From positions 3,658,001 to 3,722,000 of the forward strand of contig NZ_CP011530.1 in the NCBI RefSeq assembly GCF_001605725.1: DNA of 64,000 nucleotides, read 5' to 3'. Made by a program: the position numbers and the translations under genes. The notes beneath the pieces were generated by a model. The model saw only the letters and a list, made by a program, of their open reading frames with translations, searched no databases and was not told the origin of the DNA. The stretch is from Mycobacteroides immunogenum. Lineage in GTDB: Bacteria > Actinomycetota > Actinomycetes > Mycobacteriales > Mycobacteriaceae. This document shows positions 45,504 to 52,921 of this stretch, one piece after another (position 1 is the stretch's first letter; every line of letters begins with the position of its first letter).

Positions 45504-45965
45504 TCAGTCCCCGGAGGTCGCGTCCCCTGCCACAAACGCCTTTTCAAGCAAAACAAATAGTTCACATCGCTGCGTGGGACTCAACGCGGACAACACACGC
45601 CCCTCTGTGTTTCGGAGTGTCTCGACCATCTCAGCACTCCGACGCCGCCCGAGCGGGGTGATGATGACGTCGTGACGGCGGCGGTCCTCCGGGGACCGTT
45701 GACGCTCGACATAGCCGATCGCTTCTAGGTCATTCAGCAGCCCGACCATGGTCGTCTTGTCCACGCGTACGGCCTCAGCGAGGTCCGCCTGAGACTGCTT
45801 GCCGGCCGCCTCCAAGACGTTGAGCGTGCCCAGGTGCAGCAACCGCAGCTCATGCTTGCCGAGTTCGGCGTCCACTTCGACACGCATCCGCCGCAGGAGG
45901 ATTTCGAGCAGCGGCCCGAACAGGCCATTTGGCCTGGGAAAAGCGTCCGGCGGGAATTCACTCAT
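45504..45965 (-). CDS. MarR family transcriptional regulator
   Basis: This 153-residue regulator has the winged-helix core LHLGTLNVLEAAGKQSQADL, VDKTTMVGLLNDLEAIGYVE and RQRSPEDRRRHDVIITPLG (the wing). MarR proteins usually repress divergent genes and are released by phenolic or oxidising compounds. The gene is divergent from an MspA-type porin, with the inverted repeat 46003-46035 between them, so it probably controls porin expression. The start is the ATG at 45965. Confidence 0.92.
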   Translation of the reverse strand: MSEFPPDAFPRPNGLFGPLLEILLRRMRVEVDAELGKHELRLLHLGTLNVLEAAGKQSQADLAEAVRVDKTTMVGLLNDLEAIGYVERQRSPEDRRRHDVIITPLGRRRSAEMVETLRNTEGRVLSALSPTQRCELFVLLEKAFVAGDATSGD

Positions 45966-46002
45966 GACCCCAATAGTACATACATGACGATCATCTGCTT
46001 TA

Positions 46003-46035
46003 ATCAAATCATTAGTCCTACACAAACGATTTGAT
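46003..46035. promoter_or_regulatory. MarR operator-like repeat before the porin gene
   Basis: ATCAAATC (46003-46010) and GATTTGAT (46028-46035) are perfect arms in an AT-rich stretch between the divergent MarR and porin genes. It ends 15 bp before the preferred porin start. Each arm, or the arms together, could bind a MarR dimer. Confidence 0.6.
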
Positions 46036-46049
46036 GGGAGATGCGCATT

Positions 46050-46706
46050 GTGGACAGCTCGAGGCGAACCGGTCCATTGGTCGGAGCGGCAGCCGCGGCG
46101 GTCGCACTGGCCATCGCAACGTCGGCAACCGGCTGGGCCGACCCCACGGAGATGGCTCCCCAATCCAGCCACCGCACGACTTTTGACGGCTGGAACTTGT
46201 CGGTCGCCCTCTCCGGGGAAGTGATCAATGCCGTGCCCAACCTGGCCGGCGCACAGAACTCGCGCGAGGCCTTCATGACGTTGTCCGCGCAGGCGAACAT
46301 CGGCGGTAGCGGTGGCAACCCCGTCACCTCGGCCAACTTCGTAGCCGGCTACCAAGTCGGCTGCCAGATCGATGTGTCGCAGGGTCTGCAGATCGGCGGC
46401 ACCGCCCAACTGGCGGGATCGGTTGGAGCGAACATCAGTGCACAGCCTGGAGTGCAGGCGGGCGGCAGTGGAGCGATTGGCGGCTTCGTACAGACCGATC
46501 TGCAGCCGGGCGTGATCACCACCGTCACCATGGGCAACATGCCGGTCACCGCTAGCGTTGGACGGCTGGACATGCAAGACGTTCACCTGAAGGTCGATGC
46601 GTGTGGAGGACCTGTGACCGTGCGTTCCTATGCGACATTCGCGGTCGCCACCGCTGTCCAACAAACTCAATTGTCCGTGTACGGCGACCCATACGTCCTG
46701 AACTAG
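46050..46706 (+). CDS. MspA family mycobacterial porin
   Basis: This protein of about 218 residues has a signal peptide (cleavage near TGWA-DPTEMAP) and the MspA fold: RTTFDGWNLSVALSGEVINA, GGNPVTSANFVAGYQVGCQI and a C-terminal VRSYATFAVATAVQQTQLSV. It forms octameric pores in the outer mycomembrane for small hydrophilic nutrients. The GTG at 46050 has GGGAG well placed; the ATG at 46041 lies almost on that site. Two cysteines (QVGCQI and DACGG) are extra relative to MspA as I recall it. Control is probably by the divergent MarR. Confidence 0.92.
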   Translation: MDSSRRTGPLVGAAAAAVALAIATSATGWADPTEMAPQSSHRTTFDGWNLSVALSGEVINAVPNLAGAQNSREAFMTLSAQANIGGSGGNPVTSANFVAGYQVGCQIDVSQGLQIGGTAQLAGSVGANISAQPGVQAGGSGAIGGFVQTDLQPGVITTVTMGNMPVTASVGRLDMQDVHLKVDACGGPVTVRSYATFAVATAVQQTQLSVYGDPYVLN

Positions 46707-46715
46707 GAGCGATAG

Positions 46716-47060
46716 ATGTTGTTGTTAAATATAATTCGCCGATACGGTGGCCTGGCCTTGTTCTTGGTTACCGCACTGAACGTCGCCGCGGCCATCAATG
46801 TCGCACATGCCGACCCCGGCCCAACAGTGCCGCCACCTCCGCCCGTGATCGGGCCATTGCAATACGGACCACCCGGATACCCTGTGGCAGTGGGGGTTCC
46901 ACTGCTACCGGCGGCACGCTCGGGTGTGTCGGTGTCGGCCGACGCACTAAGCCCTGTGGCCCCAACTCCGGCTACACCCAACGCTTCCGGTGGCATCTCC
47001 GGCGTACGGACTTCGGCGGACGCACTGAGTCCTGGTGCGGCGTCAGCGAGTCGGCCGTAG
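46716..47060 (+). CDS. Small secreted protein with internal repeat
   Basis: This 114-residue protein has a signal peptide (hydrophobic core then NVAHA-DPGPTVPPPPP). The mature part is short, proline- and alanine-rich, and carries two copies of a (S/T)-SADALSP motif (VSADALSPVA and TSADALSPGA). It starts 9 bp after the porin stop with an AGGAG site, so it is cotranscribed with the porin. Its 3' end overlaps the convergent DUF1460 gene by 18 bp. Function unknown; possibly an envelope partner of the porin. Confidence 0.65.
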   Translation: MLLLNIIRRYGGLALFLVTALNVAAAINVAHADPGPTVPPPPPVIGPLQYGPPGYPVAVGVPLLPAARSGVSVSADALSPVAPTPATPNASGGISGVRTSADALSPGAASASRP

Positions 47061-47870
47061 CACGACAATTCCCGGGACCGTGCCTAGATACTCCTTGAGC
47101 GGTGTATCGACGACTTGGTTGTTCGCCCTGAGTGACGAGGCGTTGCGCAGCACCGGTCCGGTTGGCGCGTGCAGGAAGATCCCCACGTGCGTGACGTCGA
47201 GCCCGCCGAACGTTGCGTAAGCACCGAGGTAGTCACCATCGTGAAGATTGGCGATAACACCATCAGAGACACGGGCACTCGGCAGATAGACGATGGTGCG
47301 TGGCTGCGGCGCAAGTCCGGGCAGGTAGCTTTCCCCGGAATCTTTCACGTTGAGCATCTTGGCCACCTGCTCCGTGGGCGCCCCCAGGCTTGCCGTCACG
47401 TCGGTGGCAATGGCGGGTGCGTCGGCAGCCCAGTCCGTGAAGAAGTGCCGGCGCTGCGTGAAGCTGACATCTCCCCCGCGATAACGGATCTGAGTCAGTT
47501 GAGCAAGGAAACCCGCGCGATCGCTGGACCGCTTCAGCGCTTCGACATAGTCGGCATAGGTAAAACAGTCCACGCGGGTGAGCTCTACGATCAGCTGCTC
47601 GGGGACCGTCGCAGACCCTACGAGCGTGTTGGCACCGTAGGGCACTTGCAGAAAGAGCGCCGATATCCCGGCACTCAGCTGTGCGGGATTCGCGGCCGCG
47701 AGGCGGTTTCGCTCACCGAGCAACTCCTGCAACCGACGTTCATTGGTCGGGCTGATCTGCACGGTGTCGGCCGACCCGACAGGAGCGGCGCACAGTGCAC
47801 ATATCAACGCGAGCGCGGCGAACAGGCCGAGGCGACGTCGCATCAGGGCTGGACGCATCGTGCTGGCCAT
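47043..47870 (-). CDS. DUF1460 family secreted amidase-like protein
   Basis: This 275-residue exported protein has a signal peptide (LFAALALICALCAAPVGSA). The NlpC/P60-related DUF1460 domain includes TRVDCFTYADYVEALKRS, with the likely nucleophile cysteine, and VTHVGIFLHAPTGPVLRNAS, with the likely histidine. Members are N-acetylmuramoyl-L-alanine amidase-like cell-wall enzymes. I use the ATG at 47870 behind GGAAAGG; the frame opens at 47924. It converges on the porin-linked operon. Confidence 0.85.
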   Translation of the reverse strand: MASTMRPALMRRRLGLFAALALICALCAAPVGSADTVQISPTNERRLQELLGERNRLAAANPAQLSAGISALFLQVPYGANTLVGSATVPEQLIVELTRVDCFTYADYVEALKRSSDRAGFLAQLTQIRYRGGDVSFTQRRHFFTDWAADAPAIATDVTASLGAPTEQVAKMLNVKDSGESYLPGLAPQPRTIVYLPSARVSDGVIANLHDGDYLGAYATFGGLDVTHVGIFLHAPTGPVLRNASSLRANNQVVDTPLKEYLGTVPGIVVLRPTR

Positions 47871-48000
47871 CACCTGATGCCTTTCCAAGGGCCAGCTCTT
47901 GCGAACTCGGCTAACGGACTTCATCTCTGCGGATAGGTACAGATCACATCCTCACACAAATAGCGCCTTGCGCGAGAGCTCCGCTGTCGTCAAAGAGTGG

Positions 48001-48041
48001 GGGTTCTTGGAATCGGGCTCCTACCCCGATTCCAAGAACCC
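48001..48041 (-). terminator. Perfect 17-bp hairpin downstream of the DUF1036 operon
   Basis: GGGTTCTTGGAATCGGG and CCCGATTCCAAGAACCC pair without mismatch around a 7-nt loop. It lies 22 bp beyond the DUF1036 stop on the minus strand, as expected of its terminator. No clear T-run follows. Confidence 0.85.
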
Positions 48042-48062
48042 TACCGAGATGCGTGCGCGGCG

Positions 48063-48425
48063 TCAGGGATTCAAGTTCACCGTATGTGTATTGAACAGGA
48101 ACGAGCCCACCCCCACGCGTCTCATCTTGACGACATCCCATGTTGAGGTACCGATAAGAAGACACGAATCGAATCGGTAGTAGGGATTGACATATACCCG
48201 CGGACCGTTGACGTCACCCCACCACGCGCCATTGCTGGCCTTGGCGTAGTAATACGCGGCGTCGTACTTCGTCCAGATGGCGGTCTTTGACTCCCCTGGA
48301 TTCAGATTCCACCATCCGTGCGTCGCCCAACCGCCGTACTCTCCGCCGCAGGCATCCGAGTCCACCTGCATCACCGCGACGGAAACCGGCAGTCCGTAGT
48401 TGTTATGGAACGCTAACCAAGGCAT
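48063..48425 (-). CDS. DUF1036 family protein
   Basis: This 120-residue protein matches DUF1036, with LAFHNNYGLPVSVAVMQVDS, GWATHGWWNLNPGESKTAIW and YYYAKASNGAWWGD. Tryptophan and tyrosine content is high, giving a compact beta sandwich. Homologues occur in proteobacteria and cyanobacteria and have no known function. The ATG at 48425 follows AGGGAGCT. It is 4 bp downstream of a 63-residue gene, so it is the second gene of a two-gene operon. Confidence 0.8.
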   Translation of the reverse strand: MPWLAFHNNYGLPVSVAVMQVDSDACGGEYGGWATHGWWNLNPGESKTAIWTKYDAAYYYAKASNGAWWGDVNGPRVYVNPYYRFDSCLLIGTSTWDVVKMRRVGVGSFLFNTHTVNLNP

Positions 48426-48429
48426 CGGA

Positions 48430-48621
48430 CTAGCTCCCTTGCTTGAGTGACGGTGCGGGCCGACTCGAGGCTTCACGGAAGGGTGCGGTCACATTCGCAC
48501 CTTCATTCGAAGGCGCTTCTGGACCGTTGGCCCGATGATCTTCCGCGGTGTGAGATTCGATATCACGTATGGCAGGAGCCTCCGTCAAGGCAACAAACCT
48601 GCCCGGCTGAGCAGTAGTCAT
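48430..48621 (-). CDS. 63-residue disordered peptide gene coupled to DUF1036
   Basis: MTTAQPGRFVALTEAPAIRD starts at an ATG with a good GAGAAAGG site. The rest is polar and proline/alanine/serine rich with no cysteines and no signal peptide, ending SSRPAPSLKQGS. The stop is 4 bp before the DUF1036 start. It is probably a real coding gene because of the ribosome site and coupling. It might be a partner or precursor peptide; function unknown. Confidence 0.55.
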   Translation of the reverse strand: MTTAQPGRFVALTEAPAIRDIESHTAEDHRANGPEAPSNEGANVTAPFREASSRPAPSLKQGS

Positions 48622-49015
48622 GAATTTCACCTTTCTCCCAATTCAGATTCAGCATGGAATTGCGGTGATCGCCTACGCACAGTTCCTCATTCGCGATTGT
48701 TGGATGACGACAACCACGCGACCCTTGGACCTGACACCTGCGGTCTCCCGCTTTGTCATCGTGGGCTCGGCCATCGCCAAGGCGCCTGCGTAGTGAACTA
48801 CTCGAATCCGGGCGAATTGCCCGAGGCCGCGGTACCAGAGGTGGTCGCGATTACCGACTGCCACTCGTACCTGTTCCAACTTCTACTGGACGAGCAGGCG
48901 GTGACTGATGGTTGATTCCATTGGCGCAACGCCAATTTCACATCAATGCAATCAGTTCATGTGAAGTTTCCGTCAACACCGTTCAAAGTGGCGGACATGT
49001 GTGGGAAGGATCTGT
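48622..49015. other. Intergenic region with two overlapping mini-frames
   Basis: This gap holds the promoters of the DUF1036 operon and of whiB. On the plus strand a 42-codon frame (48665-48793) ends in TAG overlapping the GTG of a 40-codon frame (48793-48915), in a TAGTG arrangement typical of coupled genes. The second ends in SYLFQLLLDEQAVTDG. Neither matches a known family, so they may be peptides or remnants of a broken gene. Confidence 0.3.
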
Positions 49016-49318
49016 GTGGAGGATGTGCGGGTAGCTGAGACGACGGTTCTCACCGATGGTTTTGCGTGGCAGCTACGGGGAGCGTGCCGGAAGGCCAACC
49101 ATGACTTGTTTTACTCCGACGACAACGAGCGCCCCATCGAGCGCAGGCTCCGGGAACAGCACGCACGCGAGGTGTGCCGCAGTTGCACGGTGGCCACGCA
49201 CTGCCTTGCGTATGCCCTGGAGATCGAGGAGCCCCATGGGATGTGGGGTGGCATGTCCGAGGTGGAACGTCAGCGGATTCGTCTGCGCATCTCCGTACGA
49301 AACTCGATACCCCACTGA
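49016..49318 (+). CDS. WhiB-like iron-sulfur regulator
   Basis: This protein of 100 residues has the Wbl pattern: an isolated cysteine (RGACRKANHDLF), then CRSC and THC with the spacing C-x2-C-x5-C, and the GMWGG turn (usually GVWGG) followed by a basic stretch (RQRIRLRIS). The [4Fe-4S] cluster senses redox or NO, and the protein acts with the primary sigma factor. The GTG at 49016 behind GGAAGG is preferred; GTG 49001 is also in frame. The subclass was not determined. Confidence 0.9.
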   Translation: MEDVRVAETTVLTDGFAWQLRGACRKANHDLFYSDDNERPIERRLREQHAREVCRSCTVATHCLAYALEIEEPHGMWGGMSEVERQRIRLRISVRNSIPH

Positions 49319-49324
49319 ATGGCG

Positions 49325-50044
49325 CTACTTTGATGTCAGCTGCCAGCGAATCCATTGTTTGGCCGCCGACCAACCGGCCGAGGACGGAACGATCAGATCG
49401 AAGTGGTCCAGGTCAGAGAACTCGAAGTAGTCCACGGGGGTCCCTGCTGTTCTAGCTGCGGACACGTAGTGCTGGGAGTATTCGACGGGGATATTGATGT
49501 CGCGCACACCATGGACGAGGGCATGGTGCCGACTGTGGCCAAGTTGCCGAATCGGCGATGCGGCCTCAACCTCGTTTGGCGAAACTCTCACGGCCCCAAG
49601 GAATTCTGTGGCAGCGCCGTCTCCCAGGTTCTCCCGCAATGCGCGTTCAATATCGCTGGCAGGCGCTAAGGCGACGGCGAAGTCTACCGATCCCGCAGCA
49701 AGGGCCAGAAGTGCGAGATGACCACCGGCGGAGTGCCCGACTACAAATGACTGAGTGGGATCTGGATAGGCGTGCCGGACAGCTGCTGTCGCCGCCTTCA
49801 CATCCTCGAATGTCTCCGGCCATCCTCCCCCGCCGCCGACTCGGCGATACTCGATGTTCGCAACGAGGAAACCGTCAGTGCGCAGGTCCTCGGCTATCGG
49901 TGCGGTGAGATCAGCACCCAGTCCTTCTCGCCAGAATCCGCCATGGATGACAAAGACCAGGGCAAGAGCGGGCCCATCGGGCTCAAGAATGTCGACGTAT
50001 TGACTCGGGTGATCGCCGTAGGTCAGACGCCCTTGTTGTGGCAT
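49325..50044 (-). CDS. Alpha/beta hydrolase (acylamidase/kynurenine-formamidase-like)
   Basis: This 239-residue hydrolase has the oxyanion HGGFW motif (FVIHGGFWREG), the nucleophile elbow GHSAGGH and a C-terminal histidine in DLDHFD. The HGGFWR motif is typical of esterase/formamidase-like BD-FAE proteins. Substrate unknown. It is convergent with whiB with a 6-bp gap, and its start faces the prophage junction. Confidence 0.85.
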   Translation of the reverse strand: MPQQGRLTYGDHPSQYVDILEPDGPALALVFVIHGGFWREGLGADLTAPIAEDLRTDGFLVANIEYRRVGGGGGWPETFEDVKAATAAVRHAYPDPTQSFVVGHSAGGHLALLALAAGSVDFAVALAPASDIERALRENLGDGAATEFLGAVRVSPNEVEAASPIRQLGHSRHHALVHGVRDINIPVEYSQHYVSAARTAGTPVDYFEFSDLDHFDLIVPSSAGWSAAKQWIRWQLTSK

Positions 50045-50173
50045 TGCTTCGCTCCCGAATCAGGTTTATGCGTAAAGACGTCGACCAGAGTATCGAGGCT
50101 GCAAACCCGGATGGATACGAAGCCCCGACCGCGCCGCGCAAGGTCACGAACATCGAATCGTGATCCCGAAAGC

Positions 50174-50202
50174 AAAAATCCCAGGTCGTCTGACCTGGGA
50201 TT
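50174..50202 (-). terminator. tRNA-gene terminator at the prophage junction
   Basis: AATCCCAGGTC and GACCTGGGATT form a perfect 11-bp stem with a 4-nt loop, followed on the minus strand by five T residues. It lies directly downstream of the tRNA 3' fragment and belongs to the bacterial side of the junction. Confidence 0.85.
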
Positions 50203-50206
50203 ATTG

Positions 50207-50245
50207 TGGAGCTAAGGGGACTCGAACCCCTGACCCCCACAGTCT
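50207..50245 (-). other. Prophage attachment core: 3' end of a tRNA gene
   Basis: On the minus strand this reads as a T-arm (AGGGGTTCGAGTCCCCT) plus the acceptor 3' strand TAGCTCCA of a tRNA. The expected 5' acceptor strand and D-arm are missing upstream, so only the 3' part is here. The sequence resembles tRNA-Ala(GGC) of actinobacteria from memory. It marks the crossover site used by the adjacent integrase; the exact core length needs the other junction. Confidence 0.8.
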
Positions 50246-50274
50246 GAAAAATGTGGACTAGCAGAGACAATTAC

Positions 50275-50404
50275 GGACAGTCAAGGGCAGCCCAAAAATA
50301 GCCGTATACCTGCGGATACTTCCGATTTTGGACAGTCGGGGACAGTCGAACGCAATTGCGAAAAGTCGCCACGTCGCGCGAATTAGTGATGACTTAGTGA
50401 TGAC
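50275..50404. repeat. Candidate integrase arm-type sites
   Basis: Three GGACAGTC direct repeats occur at 50275, 50330 and 50340, and an 11-bp perfect tandem repeat (TTAGTGATGAC) occupies 50383-50404. They lie between the attachment core and the end of the integrase gene, where tyrosine integrases of the lambda/L5 type bind with their N-terminal domain. Confidence 0.5.
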
Positions 50405-50426
50405 CATCTCGGCCGATAGCACCGGC

Positions 50427-51749
50427 CTAGGACTCCCCACTAATGGCCTCGTGCAGCGCCGCTGCGGCTTCGCTGTGTGCCCGTCCCCGCGCCATATAAA
50501 AACGCTGTGTCATGGACGGGTCGGCGTGCCCAAGCATGTCGGCAGCAACACGCGCAGATAGTCCAGCGTCATCGAGAATGGTCGCCACCGCCTTACGGAA
50601 GCTGTGCGCGGTGATGTCGTCAGGCAGCCCCAATGCCGACCGCACACGGCGCCACTGGGCCGCGACATTGTTCGGGTCGCGCGGCGTCCAGTTTTCAGAT
50701 GGGAACACCAAGTCTTCGTAGTTCGCCGGGGCCTGGCGTGGATCAAGTAGGCGACGTTCGGCTAACCGACGCTTGCGAATCTTGAGGGCGTCGACCGCGA
50801 ATTGTGGCAACGCAATCTCATTGTCCGAACCCTTGGTATCGCCGTCGACGGGCACTAGGACGAGGCCTTCACCCTTGACGCGGATGAGTTTCCGCGATGG
50901 ACGCAGCACACCGGCTTTCAGGTCCAGCTCTGGCCAGACCGTCGCAAGCGACTGACTTCGACGGTGGCCGCTGGCAATCAGCATCACTATCCAGTCGACC
51001 AGGTCGGCGTCGGCGCAGAACTCCGCGACAGTCGGCGGCGTGTAGCTTCCGACACCCTTCTCGCGTTCGCCCTTGGCCAAAATGCGTGGGCACGGCAGAT
51101 CGGATGTCCGTATGGCGATGAGAATGGCGCGCACCTGGTCAACGGTTACCTGGCGCGCCCCGCCGCGCTTGGCGCCCTTGCGCCGCGCCAACTTCACCTC
51201 GCGCAGCGGGTTTATCGTGATCGCACCATTGCTCATGCGTATCGCGTAGTTGTACATGCCAGATAGCACGGTCCGCGACGACTTCGCCGCGCCAGCACCA
51301 CGCGTATCGGCCACGGTGATCAGGAACTTCTCCATAACCGGGGTGGGCGCCTCCATGAGGCGTCTGTGACCGAACGCAGAATCAAACCCCTTGGCTTCGA
51401 AGTCGTATCGGTCAAGGGTGGCAGGCGCCCTCCCCTGGTCTACGAGATGCGGGCGATAGTGTTCGTAGTACAGCGCGCGAATAGTCGTCTCTGTCGACAG
51501 CTCCGCATCGAGCACCGATACCGACAGCTCAGCCGCAGCGGCAAGTACGGCATCGCGGGCACGTATTCCGTCCCGGTCTGGCACAGGGCGCCCGCGAGTA
51601 TCGGTGCGCGGTGGGCTTATTCGCATGACCTGCCGCCGCTTACCGCTGGCATCGCGGACACGGAGCTTGGCTCTCCAGACGCCAGGTCGAACCTCAGCTA
51701 GGTCAACGTCACCCGATACCCCAATTGGTCGTGGAGGCCTACCTCGCAT
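50427..51749 (-). CDS. Tyrosine-family phage integrase
   Basis: This 440-residue integrase has an N-terminal arm-binding region, a core-binding SAM-like domain near 90-165, and a C-terminal catalytic domain with SGHRRSQSLATVW (first Arg), HSFRKAVATILDDAGL (His and second Arg), MLGHAD and the nucleophile in MTQRFYMAR. It recombines attP with the tRNA-borne attB. It lies next to the displaced tRNA fragment, with candidate arm sites between them. It follows the membrane-protein gene by 11 bp in the leftward operon. Confidence 0.95.
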   Translation of the reverse strand: MRGRPPRPIGVSGDVDLAEVRPGVWRAKLRVRDASGKRRQVMRISPPRTDTRGRPVPDRDGIRARDAVLAAAAELSVSVLDAELSTETTIRALYYEHYRPHLVDQGRAPATLDRYDFEAKGFDSAFGHRRLMEAPTPVMEKFLITVADTRGAGAAKSSRTVLSGMYNYAIRMSNGAITINPLREVKLARRKGAKRGGARQVTVDQVRAILIAIRTSDLPCPRILAKGEREKGVGSYTPPTVAEFCADADLVDWIVMLIASGHRRSQSLATVWPELDLKAGVLRPSRKLIRVKGEGLVLVPVDGDTKGSDNEIALPQFAVDALKIRKRRLAERRLLDPRQAPANYEDLVFPSENWTPRDPNNVAAQWRRVRSALGLPDDITAHSFRKAVATILDDAGLSARVAADMLGHADPSMTQRFYMARGRAHSEAAAALHEAISGES

Positions 51750-51760
51750 AGCTCCCGCCC

Positions 51761-52219
51761 CTAACTGCAGAAAATTGGCAAATGTTCAACGACGAGTCCA
51801 ATGGTCGAAACTAACAAACCTGCTATTGCCCAATTAATGTCGCCAACTTGAATCAGTTTCTGCCGCGCATCCGATGCAGACATTGTCGAATCTATGGCAG
51901 ACTTGATCCTGGCATCTATCCGGGTATTTAGCTGGGCCAGTTCTGTTTCAATAGTCTGAATTCTCTCTTCGGGCATCACTATCGAGTCCGCTTGAATCAC
52001 CCGCGCCGTGCCCACCCCATCACCGCCATCGATTCCGCGCACATGGATGTCCTGGGCCACAGGGGAACCCGAAAGTCGTGCAGACAGTTCTCTCCAAGAT
52101 TGACTTACTTTCTTACGCCACTGAGAGGCTCGACCGGATGCCCGATTCCAGGCGGTGAAAAGGCCCCACGCCAGTAGCAGGTTGCCCAAAAACTGTATGC
52201 AAAACCCCGCAATGATCAT
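51761..52219 (-). CDS. Two-helix membrane protein, candidate superinfection exclusion factor
   Basis: This 152-residue protein has an N-terminal membrane helix (MIIAGFCIQFLGNLLLAWGL), a central region with a predicted coiled coil (ERIQTIETELAQLNTRIDAR) and a second hydrophobic segment near the C-terminus (AIAGLLVSTIGLVVEHLP). No family was recognised. It is placed between the repressor and the integrase, where mycobacteriophage prophages often carry genes against other phages, and it should be expressed in the lysogen. Its start overlaps the DUF3263 stop by 4 bp. Function is inference. Confidence 0.7.
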   Translation of the reverse strand: MIIAGFCIQFLGNLLLAWGLFTAWNRASGRASQWRKKVSQSWRELSARLSGSPVAQDIHVRGIDGGDGVGTARVIQADSIVMPEERIQTIETELAQLNTRIDARIKSAIDSTMSASDARQKLIQVGDINWAIAGLLVSTIGLVVEHLPIFCS

Positions 52220-52419
52220 AATGACCGTCTCCGTATCCTGCGCAGGCGATTCACGGTCTGCGCGTCAGTGGCCAGCGCTTCTGGCGTCTCAATAGTGGTG
52301 TTCAACTTCTGGTAGTAGCGCACGGGCGACAGGCCGAATCGCTCGCGAATCGCCTCATCCTTGGCGCCGGAAACTGGCCACCAAAGGCGTTCTATCTCAA
52401 GGGCTTCGACTGTGTTCAT
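52216..52419 (-). CDS. DUF3263 domain protein
   Basis: This 67-residue protein matches DUF3263: EIERLWWPVSGAKDEAIRER, then FGLSPVRYYQKLNTTIETPE and RRIRRRS. The family is found in actinobacteria and their phages and looks like a sigma-region-4-like helix-turn-helix. It overlaps its neighbours by 4 bp on both sides. DNA binding is a reasonable guess. Confidence 0.8.
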   Translation of the reverse strand: MNTVEALEIERLWWPVSGAKDEAIRERFGLSPVRYYQKLNTTIETPEALATDAQTVNRLRRIRRRSL

Positions 52420-52844
52420 GGGCGCTGCGGATCTTCGACGCGGTCCGCCAGCCAATCGCGCTCAACCGGGGTGAGGGTCTGGCGTCGCACCCGCACGGTG
52501 TGAACATCGGTCCAAAGCTCTTCTGCCAGTTCGTAATCGTCGTTGGTCCATTGCAGCCCGCGCAGCAGGGCAGGTAGTGGGATGAGTCGGCGAGCCGCCA
52601 GCACGTCCACATAGTGCTCTTCGCGGGCGCGGTGGATGACGGGCGCGATGCCCCGGTCAACGTGGATCAACTCATGCGTCAAAGTCGAGCGGCGCTCAGC
52701 CTGTGTGAGGCTCTTGCACAGCCAGATGGTGTTGCCCTTGATCAGTCCGGCTACTCCCCGGGGCAGGACGTGATCGCAGGAAACGGCGATGTGTGGGTAG
52801 TGCTCGGCGAGCGTTCGCCATGGATGCCAATGGTTCGTGATCAT
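52416..52844 (-). CDS. ImmA/IrrE family metallopeptidase
   Basis: This 142-residue protein has the zinc-protease motif HELIH (LTHELIHVDRG) and a downstream glutamate in EEHYVDVLAARRLI. ImmA-type proteases cleave a partner repressor, for example when the host SOS or a signal peptide system triggers induction. The gene follows the repressor by 77 bp in the same operon, so the repressor is the likely target. The ATG at 52844 is preferred over the longer frame to 52919. Confidence 0.88.
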   Translation of the reverse strand: MITNHWHPWRTLAEHYPHIAVSCDHVLPRGVAGLIKGNTIWLCKSLTQAERRSTLTHELIHVDRGIAPVIHRAREEHYVDVLAARRLIPLPALLRGLQWTNDDYELAEELWTDVHTVRVRRQTLTPVERDWLADRVEDPQRP

Positions 52845-52921
52845 GGTGCAAGACGCTAGAACAGGACACCGACAAATACGGCGCCGACCAGGAACAACAC
52901 GGTTGTAATCTGGTATCACAT

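Noticed and set aside
50207..50300. Complete tRNA gene on the minus strand
   Set aside because: The T-arm and acceptor 3' strand are clear, but the 100 bases upstream contain no matching 5' acceptor strand, D-arm or 7-base anticodon loop. Only a 3' fragment remains.
50275..50404. CRISPR array
   Set aside because: The direct repeats are 8-11 bp, few in number and irregularly spaced. They fit integrase arm sites, not CRISPR repeats, and no cas genes are nearby.
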